Shown here one piece after another: positions 8,724 through 18,049 of a stretch of DNA of 64,000 bases. The stretch's first letter is position 1; each line of letters begins with the position of its first letter. Origin of the DNA: an uncultured Victivallales bacterium (GTDB taxonomy: Bacteria > Verrucomicrobiota > Lentisphaeria > Victivallales > UBA1829); NCBI GenBank assembly GCA_944391115.1, contig CALXSJ010000002.1:248001-312000 (forward strand). Direction: 5' to 3'. The translations under genes and the position numbers were made by a program. The notes under the pieces are model-generated. The model did no database searches, was not told the origin of the DNA, and saw nothing but the letters and a program-made list of their open reading frames with translations.

Positions 8724-8744
8724 GTCGCGCGCAGCGCGAAATCT

Positions 8745-9239
8745 TCACTTTTCCGCCGTCAGAAGCACGACAGCCCGCGCCTCCATGCCTTCCATGCGTC
8801 CGACAAAGCCCATGCCCTCGTTCGTTTTCGCCTTTACGGAGACGCGTTCCGTTGCGAGAGACAACGCGTCCGCGAGCGATTCGCGCATGGCGGTGATATG
8901 GGGCGCCAGCCTGGGCTTCTGCGTAATCAGCGTCAGGTCGACGTTTGAGATGTTCCAGGAGGAAAACGCTTCATGTGCAAGGGTCTTCCGCAGGAGTTCC
9001 ATGCTGTCCGCGCCCCGGTAGCGGGGATCCGTGTCGGGGAAGAAGTGTCCGATGTCGCCGAGCGCAAGTGCGCCGATCAGCGCGTCGATCAGCGCATGGA
9101 CGGCGACATCCGCGTCGCTGTGTCCCAGAAGCCCTTTTTCATGAGGCAGTTTCACGCCGCATAGAATCAGCTCCCGTCCCTCCGCAAAGCGGTGGACGTC
9201 GCAGCCGTATCCGATCCGAATATCTGAAATCATGCGCAT
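8745..9239 (-). CDS. ispF: 2-C-methyl-D-erythritol 2,4-cyclodiphosphate synthase
   Basis: A 164-residue enzyme of the non-mevalonate isoprenoid pathway; it cyclises CDP-methylerythritol phosphate to the cyclodiphosphate with release of CMP. The metal ligands appear as Asp14-x-His16 in IGYGCDVHRF, and the family motif LLGHSDADVAVHALIDALIGAL with GDIGHFFPDTDP is intact. The C-terminal NEGMGFVGRMEG matches the substrate loop. Two in-frame ATGs exist, 9239 and 9233; AAGGGGG lies better placed for the second, so the protein may begin MISDIRIG. It is followed on the other side by convergent murE and preceded by a small membrane-protein gene on the same strand. Confidence 0.95.
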   Translation of the reverse strand: MRMISDIRIGYGCDVHRFAEGRELILCGVKLPHEKGLLGHSDADVAVHALIDALIGALALGDIGHFFPDTDPRYRGADSMELLRKTLAHEAFSSWNISNVDLTLITQKPRLAPHITAMRESLADALSLATERVSVKAKTNEGMGFVGRMEGMEARAVVLLTAEK

Positions 9240-9246
9240 GTCCCCC

Positions 9247-9570
9247 TTAAATGACTGTATTCATCAGATAGTTCATGATGAGGAAGGAAAAGACGGCGAT
9301 GCCGCCCGCGAGAATGGCGCCGAGCCATGTCTTGATGATGAAGCCGATCAGGCACATTGCCGCGGCGTAGATGCTTGTCAGAATGGAAAGAATCAACCCG
9401 ACAACCATTGAAAGATGCAGCATTGCAAAATAGAAATGCGACCAGAAGGAGTGGATTCCCACATCGGGACGGAATCCGCCTGCGTCGAGATAAAGAAACA
9501 TCGCGGCGATTGCGGCGATCACTGTGGTGAGAATCGCCGGAAGCATGAACAGGGAAAACAACAGTTTCAT
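9247..9570 (-). CDS. Small integral membrane protein, unknown function
   Basis: A 107-residue, strongly hydrophobic protein with three likely transmembrane segments (about 4-27, 46-70 and 76-100) and few charged residues. It is not recognised as a family member. It lies between guaB and ispF on the same strand, 7 bases from ispF, so translation may be coupled. The protein would sit in the inner membrane; nothing in the sequence indicates its partner. Confidence 0.65.
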   Translation of the reverse strand: MKLLFSLFMLPAILTTVIAAIAAMFLYLDAGGFRPDVGIHSFWSHFYFAMLHLSMVVGLILSILTSIYAAAMCLIGFIIKTWLGAILAGGIAVFSFLIMNYLMNTVI

Positions 9571-9648
9571 TTCTCCATCTTCCTTCCGGCCTTCCGGCGT
9601 ATGAATATGACGCCGGACCGGTATGGTCCGGTCCGGCGAAACGACTGC

Positions 9649-11148
9649 TTACGCCTCCGGTGTGTAGTTCGGGGCGTCCTTGAGCATCAGGATGTCGTGG
9701 GGATGCGCCTCGCGGAGCGCCGCGCCGCTGATCCGGATGAACTTCGAGGTTTCGCGGAGCGTTTCCAGATTGCGTGCGCCGCAGTAGCCGAGCGAGTAGC
9801 GCAGGCCGCCCGCGAACTGGTGGATGACTTCCCAGAGCGGTCCGCGGTATGGCACCATGCCTTCGACACCCTGCGGGACGAGTTTCTTCGCATCATCCAC
9901 ATCGGCCTGTCCATAGCGTTCACGGCTTCCCTTGGAGGTTTTCATCGCCTCAAGGCTGCCCATGCCGCGGTAGACGACGAAGCGTCTGCCGTGATGGATG
10001 ATTTTTTCACCGGGACTTTCCATGGTTCCCGCCAGAACCGATCCCATCATGACGGAGGATGCGCCGATGGCAAGCGCCTTCGCCACGTCGCCGGACTGCT
10101 TGATTCCGCCGTCGGCGATGATCGGCACCCTGCCGCGCGCGGCTCTGACCGCCTGGTAAATCGCGGTCACCTGGGGCGTTCCGACGCCGGCGACGACGCG
10201 CGTCGTGCAGATGGAGCCGGGGCCGATGCCGACCTTGATCGCGTCCGCGCCCGCATCGACGAGCGCCTCCGCCGCGGCCTCGGTCGCGATGTTCCCCGCG
10301 ACGATGTCCAGTTCCGGATACTCTTTCTTGAACAGTTTGATCGTTTCGATCACGCCCTTGCTGTGTCCGTGCGCGGTGTCGATGACCAGCGCGTCCACAT
10401 CCGCGTCCGCGAGAGCCGCCGCGCGTTCGTAGTCATAGGGGCTGATCGCCGCAGCGACGCGCAGGCGGTGTTCGGAGTCGCGGTTGTAGGCGGGTTCCTC
10501 TTTTTCAATGAGGGTGCTGACATCCTGGAAACTGTAGAGTCCCTTCAGGTTTCCGTCCTTGTCGATGATCGGAAGCTTGCCGACCTTGTTTTTGCGCATG
10601 ATGTCGAACGCCTCGTCCAGCTGGGTGCCGGTCGGGGCGGTCACAAGGCTTGTGGTCATGACCTCCTTGAGTTTCCTGGTGTAGTCGGTGAGGAACTTGA
10701 TGTCGCGGGACGTGAGGATTCCCACCAGTTTTCCGTCCGCGTTGACGATCGGAAACCCGGAGAAGGAATACTGTTTTTCCGCCTTTTCCCGGAGCATTTC
10801 CCCAAGGGTGATCTCCTCGTTGAAAACGACAGGTTTGCGGATCAGCCCGTTGAGATACTGCTTGACCTTGCGGACCTCGTCCGCCTGTGCGGCGGGCGCA
10901 AGATTCTTGTGAATGACGCCGATGCCGCCCAGTTTCGCCATGGCGATGGCCATTTCGCTTTCGGTGACGGTGTCCATGGCGGCGCTGATGAAGGGCACGT
11001 TGAGCTTGATGTTCTTGGAGAAGTAGGTCGAGATGTCGGCCTGGTCCGGCAGAAAGTCGGCATATTGCGTCAGCAGGGAAATGTCGTCAAAGGTAAGACC
11101 TTCGAATTCGAACTTGGACATGAATTGATCCAGATAGCGATTGCCCAT
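9649..11148 (-). CDS. guaB: Inosine-5'-monophosphate dehydrogenase
   Basis: A 499-residue enzyme that oxidises IMP to XMP with NAD, the committed step of GMP synthesis. The TIM-barrel starts at [20 protein letters not shown]. Two CBS domains are inserted at about 105-220 ([19 protein letters not shown] and [20 protein letters not shown]). The catalytic Cys314 lies in GPGSICTTR, and the flap region has SRERYGQ. The ATG at 11148 was chosen because GGAGAAG is well placed and the N-terminus then matches the family; the frame is open further upstream only by chance. A predicted promoter and a structured 55-base leader lie directly upstream. Confidence 0.95.
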   Translation of the reverse strand: MGNRYLDQFMSKFEFEGLTFDDISLLTQYADFLPDQADISTYFSKNIKLNVPFISAAMDTVTESEMAIAMAKLGGIGVIHKNLAPAAQADEVRKVKQYLNGLIRKPVVFNEEITLGEMLREKAEKQYSFSGFPIVNADGKLVGILTSRDIKFLTDYTRKLKEVMTTSLVTAPTGTQLDEAFDIMRKNKVGKLPIIDKDGNLKGLYSFQDVSTLIEKEEPAYNRDSEHRLRVAAAISPYDYERAAALADADVDALVIDTAHGHSKGVIETIKLFKKEYPELDIVAGNIATEAAAEALVDAGADAIKVGIGPGSICTTRVVAGVGTPQVTAIYQAVRAARGRVPIIADGGIKQSGDVAKALAIGASSVMMGSVLAGTMESPGEKIIHHGRRFVVYRGMGSLEAMKTSKGSRERYGQADVDDAKKLVPQGVEGMVPYRGPLWEVIHQFAGGLRYSLGYCGARNLETLRETSKFIRISGAALREAHPHDILMLKDAPNYTPEA

Positions 11149-11173
11149 TTTACTTCTCCATGATTGAGGGTGG

Positions 11174-11204
11174 GCCGCTGGAAGCGGCAAATTTTTCATT
11201 TGCC
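11174..11204 (-). promoter_or_regulatory. Two mutually exclusive hairpins in the guaB leader
   Basis: Reading on the minus strand, the predicted guaB transcript starts with GGCAAAT-loop-ATTTGCC (11204-11198 and 11192-11186). This is followed by GCCGCT-TCC-AGCGGC (11188-11183 and 11179-11174). The two hairpins share three bases (11186-11188), so they cannot both form fully. They lie about 25 bases before the ribosome-binding site. A regulatory switch or an mRNA-stabilising 5' stem is possible; neither is shown. Confidence 0.45.
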
Positions 11205-11209
11205 ATCGT

Positions 11210-11237
11210 AATGTATCATGAAACGCTTTTTTTTCAA
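11210..11237 (-). promoter_or_regulatory. Putative guaB promoter
   Basis: On the minus strand TTGAAA (11237-11232) and TACATT (11215-11210) are 16 bases apart. The expected start, near 11203-11204, coincides with the first base of the leader hairpin. Confidence 0.5.
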
Positions 11238-11367
11238 CTTCGGAAGGGAAAAAACTTGATAAAAACTTCATGCGGAACATCCGCCCGGCATGGGCCTGAT
11301 TCCGCGTTCGGATATGCTTTCTCCGGATGTTCGGAGCGTGTTTTTCAAAATCCCGACTGCCCGGTTC

Positions 11368-11396
11368 TTGCATTTTCCTTCTGAGAACATTATATT
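11368..11396 (+). promoter_or_regulatory. Putative promoter of the GH78 gene
   Basis: TTGCAT (11368-11373), a 17-base spacer and TATATT (11391-11396). The ribosome-binding site GGAGGGG (11425-11431) and the ATG at 11437 follow. Confidence 0.5.
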
Positions 11397-11436
11397 CCGT
11401 CGCAGACTCGAAAATTCCGAACGCGGAGGGGCGATT

Positions 11437-13623
11437 ATGGGAAAGCAGCATTCATGGGAAGGCATCTGGATTTCCGCCGGGGAGAAGGGGCCGCTTCTGC
11501 GGCGATCCTTCGAATGGGAAAACGGTTCCGGGCAGGTTTATGCGCTGGTCGCCGGGCTGGGCTGGCATGAACTGTATGTCAACGGGAAAAAGGCCGACTC
11601 CCGTGTATTGAGTCCCGTTGTGACGCAGTATGAAAAGCGCGTTTCCTATATCCGCTATGATATTACGGCGCTGCTGAAGCCGGGGAAAAATGCGCTCGGA
11701 GTGATGCTCGGGAACGGCTGGTACAACTGCCGCTTTCCGAAAAATGTCTGGAATTTTGATTCCGCGTCCTGGATTGATGTGCCGAAACTTCTCTGCAACG
11801 TCGTCGCGGACGGCAGGGTGATCCTGAAAACGGATCGTTCCTGGAAGACTGCGGACGGTCCGATCCAGTTCAATTCCCTGCGGAACGGGGAATATTACGA
11901 CGCCCGGCGCGAAATCGACGGCTGGAGCTCTCCGGAGTTTGACGATTCCGCGTGGGCGGACGCGGTGCAGTGCGCGCCGCCGCCCGGCGTGCTCGTCGAG
12001 GAGGATATGGAGCCGTGCCGGGAGTGCGAATGTTTTCCGCAGGCCGGCGTGAAGACCCTTGCGGACGGTTCGCTGGTATACGACTTCGGAAGAAATCTGA
12101 CCGGCTGGGTGCGGATCCGCGTGCGCGGCGCCGCCGGAACCGTCCTGACGCTGCGGTATGCCGAATGCCTTGCGGAAAACGGTGACATCGATCAGGGCAA
12201 TATCAATCTCTACGTCCAGGAAGGCGAGTTCCAGACCGACCGCTACACGCTGCGCGGCGCGCCGGAAGGGGAAACCTGGAGCCCGCGCTTCACCTATCAC
12301 GGATTCCGTTACGTGAAAATATCGGGATGCGCGGCGGATACGGCGCTGGAAAGCGTGGAGGCGGTTTTCGTTCACAACGCGTTCGCCTCCATTGGGCTGA
12401 TCAAATGTTCGTCGGAGCTGCTGAACCGGCTTTTCAAGTGCGTGCGCCAGAGTTATCTTTCCAATTTCACCGGAATTCCGACGGATTGTCCGCACCGCGA
12501 AAAAAACGGATGGACCGGCGATGCGCAGCTTGCCTGCGAGGCCGGACTGTGGAATTACAACTCCGTCCGCGCATACAAGCATTTCATTCAGATGCTGGTT
12601 GACGCACAGCGTCCGAGCGGCCAGCTCCCCGGAATCGTTCCGACCGGCGGCTGGGGATACAACTGGGGAAGCGGCCCCGCGTGGGACAGCGCGCTTTTTG
12701 AAATTCCCTTCCGTGTCCTGCGCTATTTCGGCGACGATGAAATGATCCGGCTCCATTACGGGGCGATGCGGCGCTATCTGGATTTCTGCGCGGGCATGTC
12801 GGAGGATCATCTGGTGCGTTTCGGGCTCGGCGACTGGTGCATGCCGGACCGCGCGCCGGTGAACACCGTCGAACTGACTTCCAGCGCCTTCTACTACCGG
12901 GACGCATGGCTGTTTTCCCGTTTCGCCACACTGGTCGGGGAGGCGGAAAACGATGCGCTTCTCTACGGACGCCTTGCGGAGGACATCAAGGCGAGCTTCA
13001 ACCGGAAATTCTATCATGGCGACGGGGTCTTCGGAGACGGCTCCTGGACCGCTCTCGCCGCGCCGCTCCACTTCGGGCTTGCGCCGCAGGGCGAGGAGCA
13101 GAAGATCGCCGACCTGCTCGCCTCAAAAGTCGCCGCCGCGGGCTGCCGGGCGAACTTCGGAATTCTCGGCGCCAAATATGTCCCCCGCGTGCTCGCCGAC
13201 TACGGATATGCGGAGCTCGCCTGCCGGATTCTGATGCAGGAGGAATATCCCGGCTGGGGATACTGGATCCGGCACGGTGCGACGACATTGTGGGAGGACT
13301 GGAAGGGGGATACCTCCCGCAATCACATCATGTTCGGAGACGTCGGCGCGTGGATGTTCGAGTACCTCGCCGGCGTCCGCCCGCTGAAAAACGGGTTTTC
13401 CGAATTCCGCGTGGCGCCGAACGCCGTGTGCGGCCTGACGAATCTGATTATGACGCATGATACTCCCCGCGGCAGAATCGTGGTGGACTGGACGCGCGAG
13501 GAAAAGCGTTTCATCCTGACTCTGACGGTGCCGAAGGGAACGTCCGCGGAAGTGGTTCTTCCCGGCGGAGACCGCAGCCGCGCCGGGGAGGGGGTCCAGT
13601 TCTTCGAAGTGGATCTGGACTGA
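11437..13623 (+). CDS. Alpha-L-rhamnosidase, GH78 family
   Basis: A 728-residue glycoside hydrolase that removes terminal L-rhamnose from glycans or glycosides. The N-terminal beta domain has the family carbohydrate-binding motif WHELYVNGKKADSRVLSPVV. The (alpha/alpha)6 catalytic domain shows TGIPTDCPHREKNGWTGDAQ, the GH78 hallmark with acidic catalytic residues, and later YPGWGYWIRHGATTLWEDW. A C-terminal beta domain follows. No signal peptide is seen, so the enzyme probably acts on imported oligosaccharides in the cytoplasm. The ATG at 11437 has GGAGGGG six bases upstream; the longer open frame upstream overlaps the promoter. No regulator is adjacent on this side, but it converges on the pilin/DUF4838/AraC module. 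Confidence 0.92.
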   Translation: MGKQHSWEGIWISAGEKGPLLRRSFEWENGSGQVYALVAGLGWHELYVNGKKADSRVLSPVVTQYEKRVSYIRYDITALLKPGKNALGVMLGNGWYNCRFPKNVWNFDSASWIDVPKLLCNVVADGRVILKTDRSWKTADGPIQFNSLRNGEYYDARREIDGWSSPEFDDSAWADAVQCAPPPGVLVEEDMEPCRECECFPQAGVKTLADGSLVYDFGRNLTGWVRIRVRGAAGTVLTLRYAECLAENGDIDQGNINLYVQEGEFQTDRYTLRGAPEGETWSPRFTYHGFRYVKISGCAADTALESVEAVFVHNAFASIGLIKCSSELLNRLFKCVRQSYLSNFTGIPTDCPHREKNGWTGDAQLACEAGLWNYNSVRAYKHFIQMLVDAQRPSGQLPGIVPTGGWGYNWGSGPAWDSALFEIPFRVLRYFGDDEMIRLHYGAMRRYLDFCAGMSEDHLVRFGLGDWCMPDRAPVNTVELTSSAFYYRDAWLFSRFATLVGEAENDALLYGRLAEDIKASFNRKFYHGDGVFGDGSWTALAAPLHFGLAPQGEEQKIADLLASKVAAAGCRANFGILGAKYVPRVLADYGYAELACRILMQEEYPGWGYWIRHGATTLWEDWKGDTSRNHIMFGDVGAWMFEYLAGVRPLKNGFSEFRVAPNAVCGLTNLIMTHDTPRGRIVVDWTREEKRFILTLTVPKGTSAEVVLPGGDRSRAGEGVQFFEVDLD

Positions 13624-13694
13624 GGGGTTCCTCCGTCTGCCTTGAAAAATTTCCATGCCGCAGCCGGGAATCCCGGTCCTCCGCTTCCCCGGCT

Positions 13695-14474
13695 TTATCT
13701 TGCAGGGGTGATCAGAGGAGCGAATCCTTTTGAAAACAGATACATGGCGGAATTGCCGCACGAAATGGATTTCGCCATTTTTGTGAAGTCTTCCCGTCCG
13801 GAGGCTGCGGCATGCCCGTCCCAGAACCAGACATTGGCTTTGCCGTGATGGCGGAGATGAATGCCGCCATAGGTGGAAGCCGTCGAGGAAACGCCCGGGT
13901 TGACGACCGAATGCTGGCCGGGCTTGCCGCCGGCCGGATTGAGATACATGGAGTCGCCGAGACCGAAGGCCAGACTGGTTTTTGCGATTTTTCCGATTGC
14001 GACGAACCATGGGTTGTCACCGGACGGATTGGCGACGCTGTAAAGCGCGTCCGCGGAAAGAAACCAGCCGCGTATATACGGGCACGGCCCCCCGTAGAAA
14101 TGTTTCTGAATGGTATCCGCTTCATTTTCCTGAGCCGGACACCGCATGCTTCCCGGAGTTTTGAGATACCCCAGGCGCGCGGGATTTCCGTTCGGGGCGA
14201 TTTCCGATGCCGCCTTCTGGGAAACGAGGTCGAATCCTGCCAGAATTCCGCTCCATGCGTTGTTGCCGTTGTAGACATACGCGGTGTTCCCGTAATCTCC
14301 CGCATACATCAGGAATCCGCCCATGCCCGTGTTCTTGAGATTGTTGAGACACTGGACGGACCGGGCTTTTTCTTTCGCCTGATTCAGGGAGGGAAGAAGC
14401 AGCGAAGCGAGAATCGCGATGATCGCAATGACGGTGAGCAGTTCCACCAATGTGAAAAAATGATGTTTCGGCAT
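13695..14474 (-). CDS. Prepilin-type N-terminal cleavage/methylation protein with H-x9-DG motif
   Basis: A 259-residue pseudopilin-like protein. The leader [20 protein letters not shown] has the type IV prepilin peptidase site before Phe/Thr with Glu at position 5, followed by a long hydrophobic helix. The C-terminal part carries [14 protein letters not shown], the H-x9-DG processing-associated motif. Proteins of this build are very abundant in Lentisphaerota and Planctomycetota and are presumed to be processed and displayed in the envelope, perhaps with a type II secretion-like system; their function is unknown. It lies 15 bases downstream of the DUF4838 gene, so the two are probably one operon. 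Confidence 0.9.
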   Translation of the reverse strand: MPKHHFFTLVELLTVIAIIAILASLLLPSLNQAKEKARSVQCLNNLKNTGMGGFLMYAGDYGNTAYVYNGNNAWSGILAGFDLVSQKAASEIAPNGNPARLGYLKTPGSMRCPAQENEADTIQKHFYGGPCPYIRGWFLSADALYSVANPSGDNPWFVAIGKIAKTSLAFGLGDSMYLNPAGGKPGQHSVVNPGVSSTASTYGGIHLRHHGKANVWFWDGHAAASGREDFTKMAKSISCGNSAMYLFSKGFAPLITPAR

Positions 14475-14489
14475 GAGGGCCTCTCTTGC

Positions 14490-16910
14490 TTATTTCAGTT
14501 TGACCAGCTTCAAATCATCCAGGAAAACCGCTTCCCCTCCGGTAAAATCATTCAGGAAAAGATAGCCGTTGATGCCGTTGGAATCCGGGCGCGTCTGCAC
14601 AAAGGCAATGTATTTCCGCCAATCTCCGGCAGGAAGCCGTTTTTCCGGAAGCATGTTCCACGCCTGATTATGGGTGTTTTTCGCGGGGAAAAGCCCGCAG
14701 CGGATGTTTGCGCGTCCGCCGGAATCCCCGCTGCGGATGCGGAAGGAGAAAAGATACCGGGAATCCGGCTCCGCCGGAAGCTGGAAGCGGACCAGGGAAT
14801 AATCGCCGGGGAGAACCTTCCACGCGAATTTTCCGGAAAAACTCTTTTCCGAAGTCCGGATCCCCGATCCTTTTTTCCGATGCCCCGGATGCAGATGGAA
14901 CACCGCCTCGTCCACCGGAGATTCCATTCCGCCGTTCGGGAAGAGATTCGGCGCGTTCCCCCCCGGATTCGTCAGCGCCTCCGCGACGGAACGGACCAGC
15001 GGTTCCGGCATCCTGCCGTCCGCGAGTTTTTTCAATTCGGCCTGCACGGGGGGCGCGTCGGCGAAATCCAGTGCGAAGGAGAGCAGCCAGAGCATGATTT
15101 CCGAAGCGGGCTCTTCGAAACGCAGGCGTTGGCTGTAGATTCTGGAACGGTAGTAATATCCCATGACGGGGTCGTTCCGGAATTCCTCCGCCAGACGGTT
15201 CCGCTTTCCGATCAGATGCGGAATCCGCTCGAAGGAACGCAGGACGGCAGCGGCGCTCTCCGCATCCTTGAGCGTATTCTCCGGCGGCAGATATTCCGCG
15301 CCGTACAGTTTCAGAATCGTTTCCATGTATTCGAAGTGCCGCAGGAGCAGCGCCGCGCGCTCCTTCTCCTGTGCCGTCCCCGCCCTGGAAACGACCTGCT
15401 GCATCAGCTCCCGCGCATGAGCGAGATCCTTTTCCGACACCGCATACATGTGCGATCTGTCGCCGTCCCAGGTCATGTAGACGCTGGTATAGGCGCTTTT
15501 GAACCATGGGGTTTTCCGGATTTCCGGTCCGCTCATCACGTTTTCCCAGAGAGTGTAATATTCCTTCAGATACGGAGCCGCCTCCTCTCCGACGCAGTTC
15601 CGGTACCAGTCGGAGAGCAGGGCGTCCACATCGGCGTTGACATCCCAGAGCAGTCTGGCGACCAGATACTCCTTCGGTCCCTCTTTTGCGTCGAAACACT
15701 CGTTTTCCCCGAAGTAGACCAGGGTGTTCTGCCGGCGGAGATAGCGCAGCATTTCCGCGTGCACCCGGAAGTAGATCCGCGGCAGCACGTAGCCGTGCCC
15801 CCAGGAATAATCCCAGACTCCGAGCGTCGCGGCCTTTTCCCGCCAGGAAGCGACGTATGCCTTCTGTCTTTTCATGATTTCCGGCACGACGCACTGGTAA
15901 AGATCCATGGTCAGGATCACGATGACGTTTTTATGCAGGCGGAAGGAGGGCGGCATCTTCGTTTCCACATACGCGCCCGCCGTGAAGAGGACGCCGGGGT
16001 ATTTTTCCGCCACCTTTTCCGCGACGGCGTTCACCCATCGGAAATAGACTTCCGATTTCTGATATTTCCGTCCGCCGTTCGCCCGGGCGCAGCTGCTGCA
16101 TTCGCAGAATCCCCCGACGTCGTTCTGGATCAGGGATATGCTTTTCTGACCCGGATGCTCCGCCAGCCAGGCGCAGATGTTTTCCGCGGCGGCCCGCGCC
16201 GTGTCCGGGTGGGAGTAGCAGGGTTGCCAGCGTCCGTTGGGATGCTCTTTCGGAGGGGATTTCAGTTTTTTCCCGTTCAGGAGCGGCATGATGTTCTCCG
16301 GCCATCCTTCCTTGTCATAGCGTTCGGCGGGAAAGACGTATTTCAGCAGAAGATGATTCATGTCAAGGGAATCCTTGAAGCGCGCCTTTGGATACCATGA
16401 CGGATGGGTCCTTTCCACAAATCTGCGCAGCGGAAAAGAGGGCGTCCGGACCGTTGCGGTCCGCGGGATTGCCATCTCCGTCCTGGGGGAATAACTCAGA
16501 CCGCACCGTTCCGGGAAAAGCCAGCGGACTCCGGCATATTCCTCCAGAAGCATGTTCAGTGCCCATTGGAGCGAAACCTCCGTGCATGTGATCCGGAGGG
16601 TCGCGCGGTCGGGAAAATCCAGCATGAAGCGGTCGTCTTCCAGCGGCGGCGAATTCCGGATGATTTGAAAGACGATTCTCTGCTGCCGCGGCGGTGTTTG
16701 GCCCGGAGAACAGACGGGAAGCGCATTCCCGCAGACCCGTCTGAGGATTTGATTGAACTGATTGATCCGTTCCGCATATTCCGCACCCGGAAGCTCGATT
16801 GCGGCATTCGGACGTCCTTCTCGGAAGATCCGGAAGACATCCTCCGCCGGCGGCATGGCTTCCGTGAAAAAGGCGGCGGAAAGAAGCAGGGCGGAAATGA
16901 GTCGTTTCAT
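14490..16910 (-). CDS. DUF4838-type secreted protein (glycosidase-like)
   Basis: An 806-residue protein with a signal peptide (MKRLISALLLSAAFFTEA). The N-terminal region (about 20-150) resembles the alpha/beta domain found before GH20/GH67-type barrels, ending in ALNMLLEEYAGVRWLFPE. The central barrel-like part contains QNDVGG followed by the cluster Cys269-x-Cys271-x2-Cys274. A C-terminal jelly-roll of about 150 residues (from FPNGGMESPVDEAVFHLHPG) looks like a carbohydrate-binding module. DUF4838 proteins are common in carbohydrate loci but no activity is established. The ATG at 16910 has AGGA eight bases upstream; the open frame extends further but lacks a signal there. It is divergent from an AraC gene that probably controls it. 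Confidence 0.82.
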   Translation of the reverse strand: MKRLISALLLSAAFFTEAMPPAEDVFRIFREGRPNAAIELPGAEYAERINQFNQILRRVCGNALPVCSPGQTPPRQQRIVFQIIRNSPPLEDDRFMLDFPDRATLRITCTEVSLQWALNMLLEEYAGVRWLFPERCGLSYSPRTEMAIPRTATVRTPSFPLRRFVERTHPSWYPKARFKDSLDMNHLLLKYVFPAERYDKEGWPENIMPLLNGKKLKSPPKEHPNGRWQPCYSHPDTARAAAENICAWLAEHPGQKSISLIQNDVGGFCECSSCARANGGRKYQKSEVYFRWVNAVAEKVAEKYPGVLFTAGAYVETKMPPSFRLHKNVIVILTMDLYQCVVPEIMKRQKAYVASWREKAATLGVWDYSWGHGYVLPRIYFRVHAEMLRYLRRQNTLVYFGENECFDAKEGPKEYLVARLLWDVNADVDALLSDWYRNCVGEEAAPYLKEYYTLWENVMSGPEIRKTPWFKSAYTSVYMTWDGDRSHMYAVSEKDLAHARELMQQVVSRAGTAQEKERAALLLRHFEYMETILKLYGAEYLPPENTLKDAESAAAVLRSFERIPHLIGKRNRLAEEFRNDPVMGYYYRSRIYSQRLRFEEPASEIMLWLLSFALDFADAPPVQAELKKLADGRMPEPLVRSVAEALTNPGGNAPNLFPNGGMESPVDEAVFHLHPGHRKKGSGIRTSEKSFSGKFAWKVLPGDYSLVRFQLPAEPDSRYLFSFRIRSGDSGGRANIRCGLFPAKNTHNQAWNMLPEKRLPAGDWRKYIAFVQTRPDSNGINGYLFLNDFTGGEAVFLDDLKLVKLK

Positions 16911-16941
16911 GAGAAGTCCTTTTTCTGTTCGATTTTTTAAT

Positions 16942-16969
16942 ATTATATGCAGGAAACAGGGATCGTAAA
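16942..16969 (-). promoter_or_regulatory. Putative promoter of the DUF4838-pilin operon
   Basis: On the minus strand TTTACG (16969-16964) and TATAAT (16947-16942) with a 16-base spacer. It lies about 30 bases before the start codon at 16910, in the gap shared with the divergent AraC gene. Confidence 0.5.
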
Positions 16970-17052
16970 TGCCTTTTTTTTTATATTTGATATCTGAAAT
17001 CACCAAAAATGGACGGGCTGTCTCCTTTCAAGTTTCCGGGCCTCCGGTACGC

Positions 17053-17080
17053 TTGAAAAAATATTTGCCGCAGTTATATT
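17053..17080 (+). promoter_or_regulatory. Putative promoter of the AraC gene at 17117
   Basis: TTGAAA (17053-17058), 16-base spacer, TATATT (17075-17080). The start codon follows after a leader of about 30 bases containing GGAGG. It is back-to-back with the DUF4838 promoter. Confidence 0.5.
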
Positions 17081-17116
17081 CCTGTAGAAAATGAGATTGA
17101 TTTCCGGAGGCGGCGC

Positions 17117-17899
17117 ATGGACAGTGTCATGAACTACCATTTTTTCGAAAATGAGATCAGGATTATTTCCTGTGCCTATTATCCCCGTCTTCTGTGGGAG
17201 GAGAGGCATCCGCCGAAATCCTACTGGTGTTTCTTCTGGAATGCGGAAGAGGACAAAAGCATCCGGTTTTCCGGGGAGGATCTGCCGTTCGGCGGGGAGC
17301 ATGGCGTGCTGATCCCTCCGTACGCAGCCTATCAGGTGAGTTCAGGCGGCCGGGAAATTCCGCTTCTGTATCTCTATTTCGAACTCAAGCCCGCTTATGA
17401 GACCGTGATATCCCGCCGGAAATCCGTGTTCCTGAACCGGACCGAGCGCGCGGAACTGCTGGAACTTTGCGCAATGATACTGGACGGGAATGCCGCGCCG
17501 TGGCGTTCCGCTCTTCCCTGCCGCATTGTCGCCGGCCTTCTGCTGAAGCTGGGACCGGCGGATTTTTCCTCGCCGGAACAGCCGGACAAAAGAATCCGGC
17601 AGGCGCTGGAAATCATCAACCGGGATTATGCGGAACATCTGGACAACCGGAAGATCTGCCGCCGGATCAACATGTCGCAGAACAACTTCCTCCGGCTGTT
17701 TCTGCGCGATGTCGGACAGACTCCGCACTCCTATCTCAACTATATCCGGATCCGGAATGCCCGTCGCCTGCTCCGGGAAGGCGGATTTTCCATTGATGAA
17801 ATCGCGGAAAAAACCGGATTCCGCAACCGGTATCATTTCACGCGCGTCTTTAAAAAATATACATTCGTCACACCCTGCGCATACAGAAATGAAAAGTGA
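17117..17899 (+). CDS. AraC-family transcriptional regulator
   Basis: A 260-residue regulator. The N-terminal half is a cupin-like sensor (HGVLIPPYAAYQVSSGGREI). The C-terminal double HTH spans about 165-258: the first with NRKICRRINMSQNNFLRLFL, the second with SIDEIAEKTGFRNRYHFTRV followed by FKKYTFVTPCAYR. The ATG at 17117 lies 7-8 bases after GGAGGCGG. It is transcribed away from the DUF4838-pilin pair and shares an intergenic region of about 200 bases with it, so local control of that operon is likely. The ligand is unknown. Confidence 0.9.
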   Translation: MDSVMNYHFFENEIRIISCAYYPRLLWEERHPPKSYWCFFWNAEEDKSIRFSGEDLPFGGEHGVLIPPYAAYQVSSGGREIPLLYLYFELKPAYETVISRRKSVFLNRTERAELLELCAMILDGNAAPWRSALPCRIVAGLLLKLGPADFSSPEQPDKRIRQALEIINRDYAEHLDNRKICRRINMSQNNFLRLFLRDVGQTPHSYLNYIRIRNARRLLREGGFSIDEIAEKTGFRNRYHFTRVFKKYTFVTPCAYRNEK

Positions 17900-18049
17900 C
17901 CGGCTTGCGTTTTCCGGAGATTTCCGGTCCGGCGGCGATTCTTCAAAAAAATCGAAAGGGAATCGGGAAACGCGCTTTCATATTTTCATATTTATGCTAT
18001 TGTTCCTTCGGTATCCATTGCTGAGCAATTTGTTTTGAGGAATCTTTTT

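Noticed and set aside
13812-16400. 862-codon open frame on the plus strand opposite the DUF4838 gene
   Set aside because: It runs across the pilin and DUF4838 genes, which have signal sequences, promoters and family motifs; it is a composition artefact.
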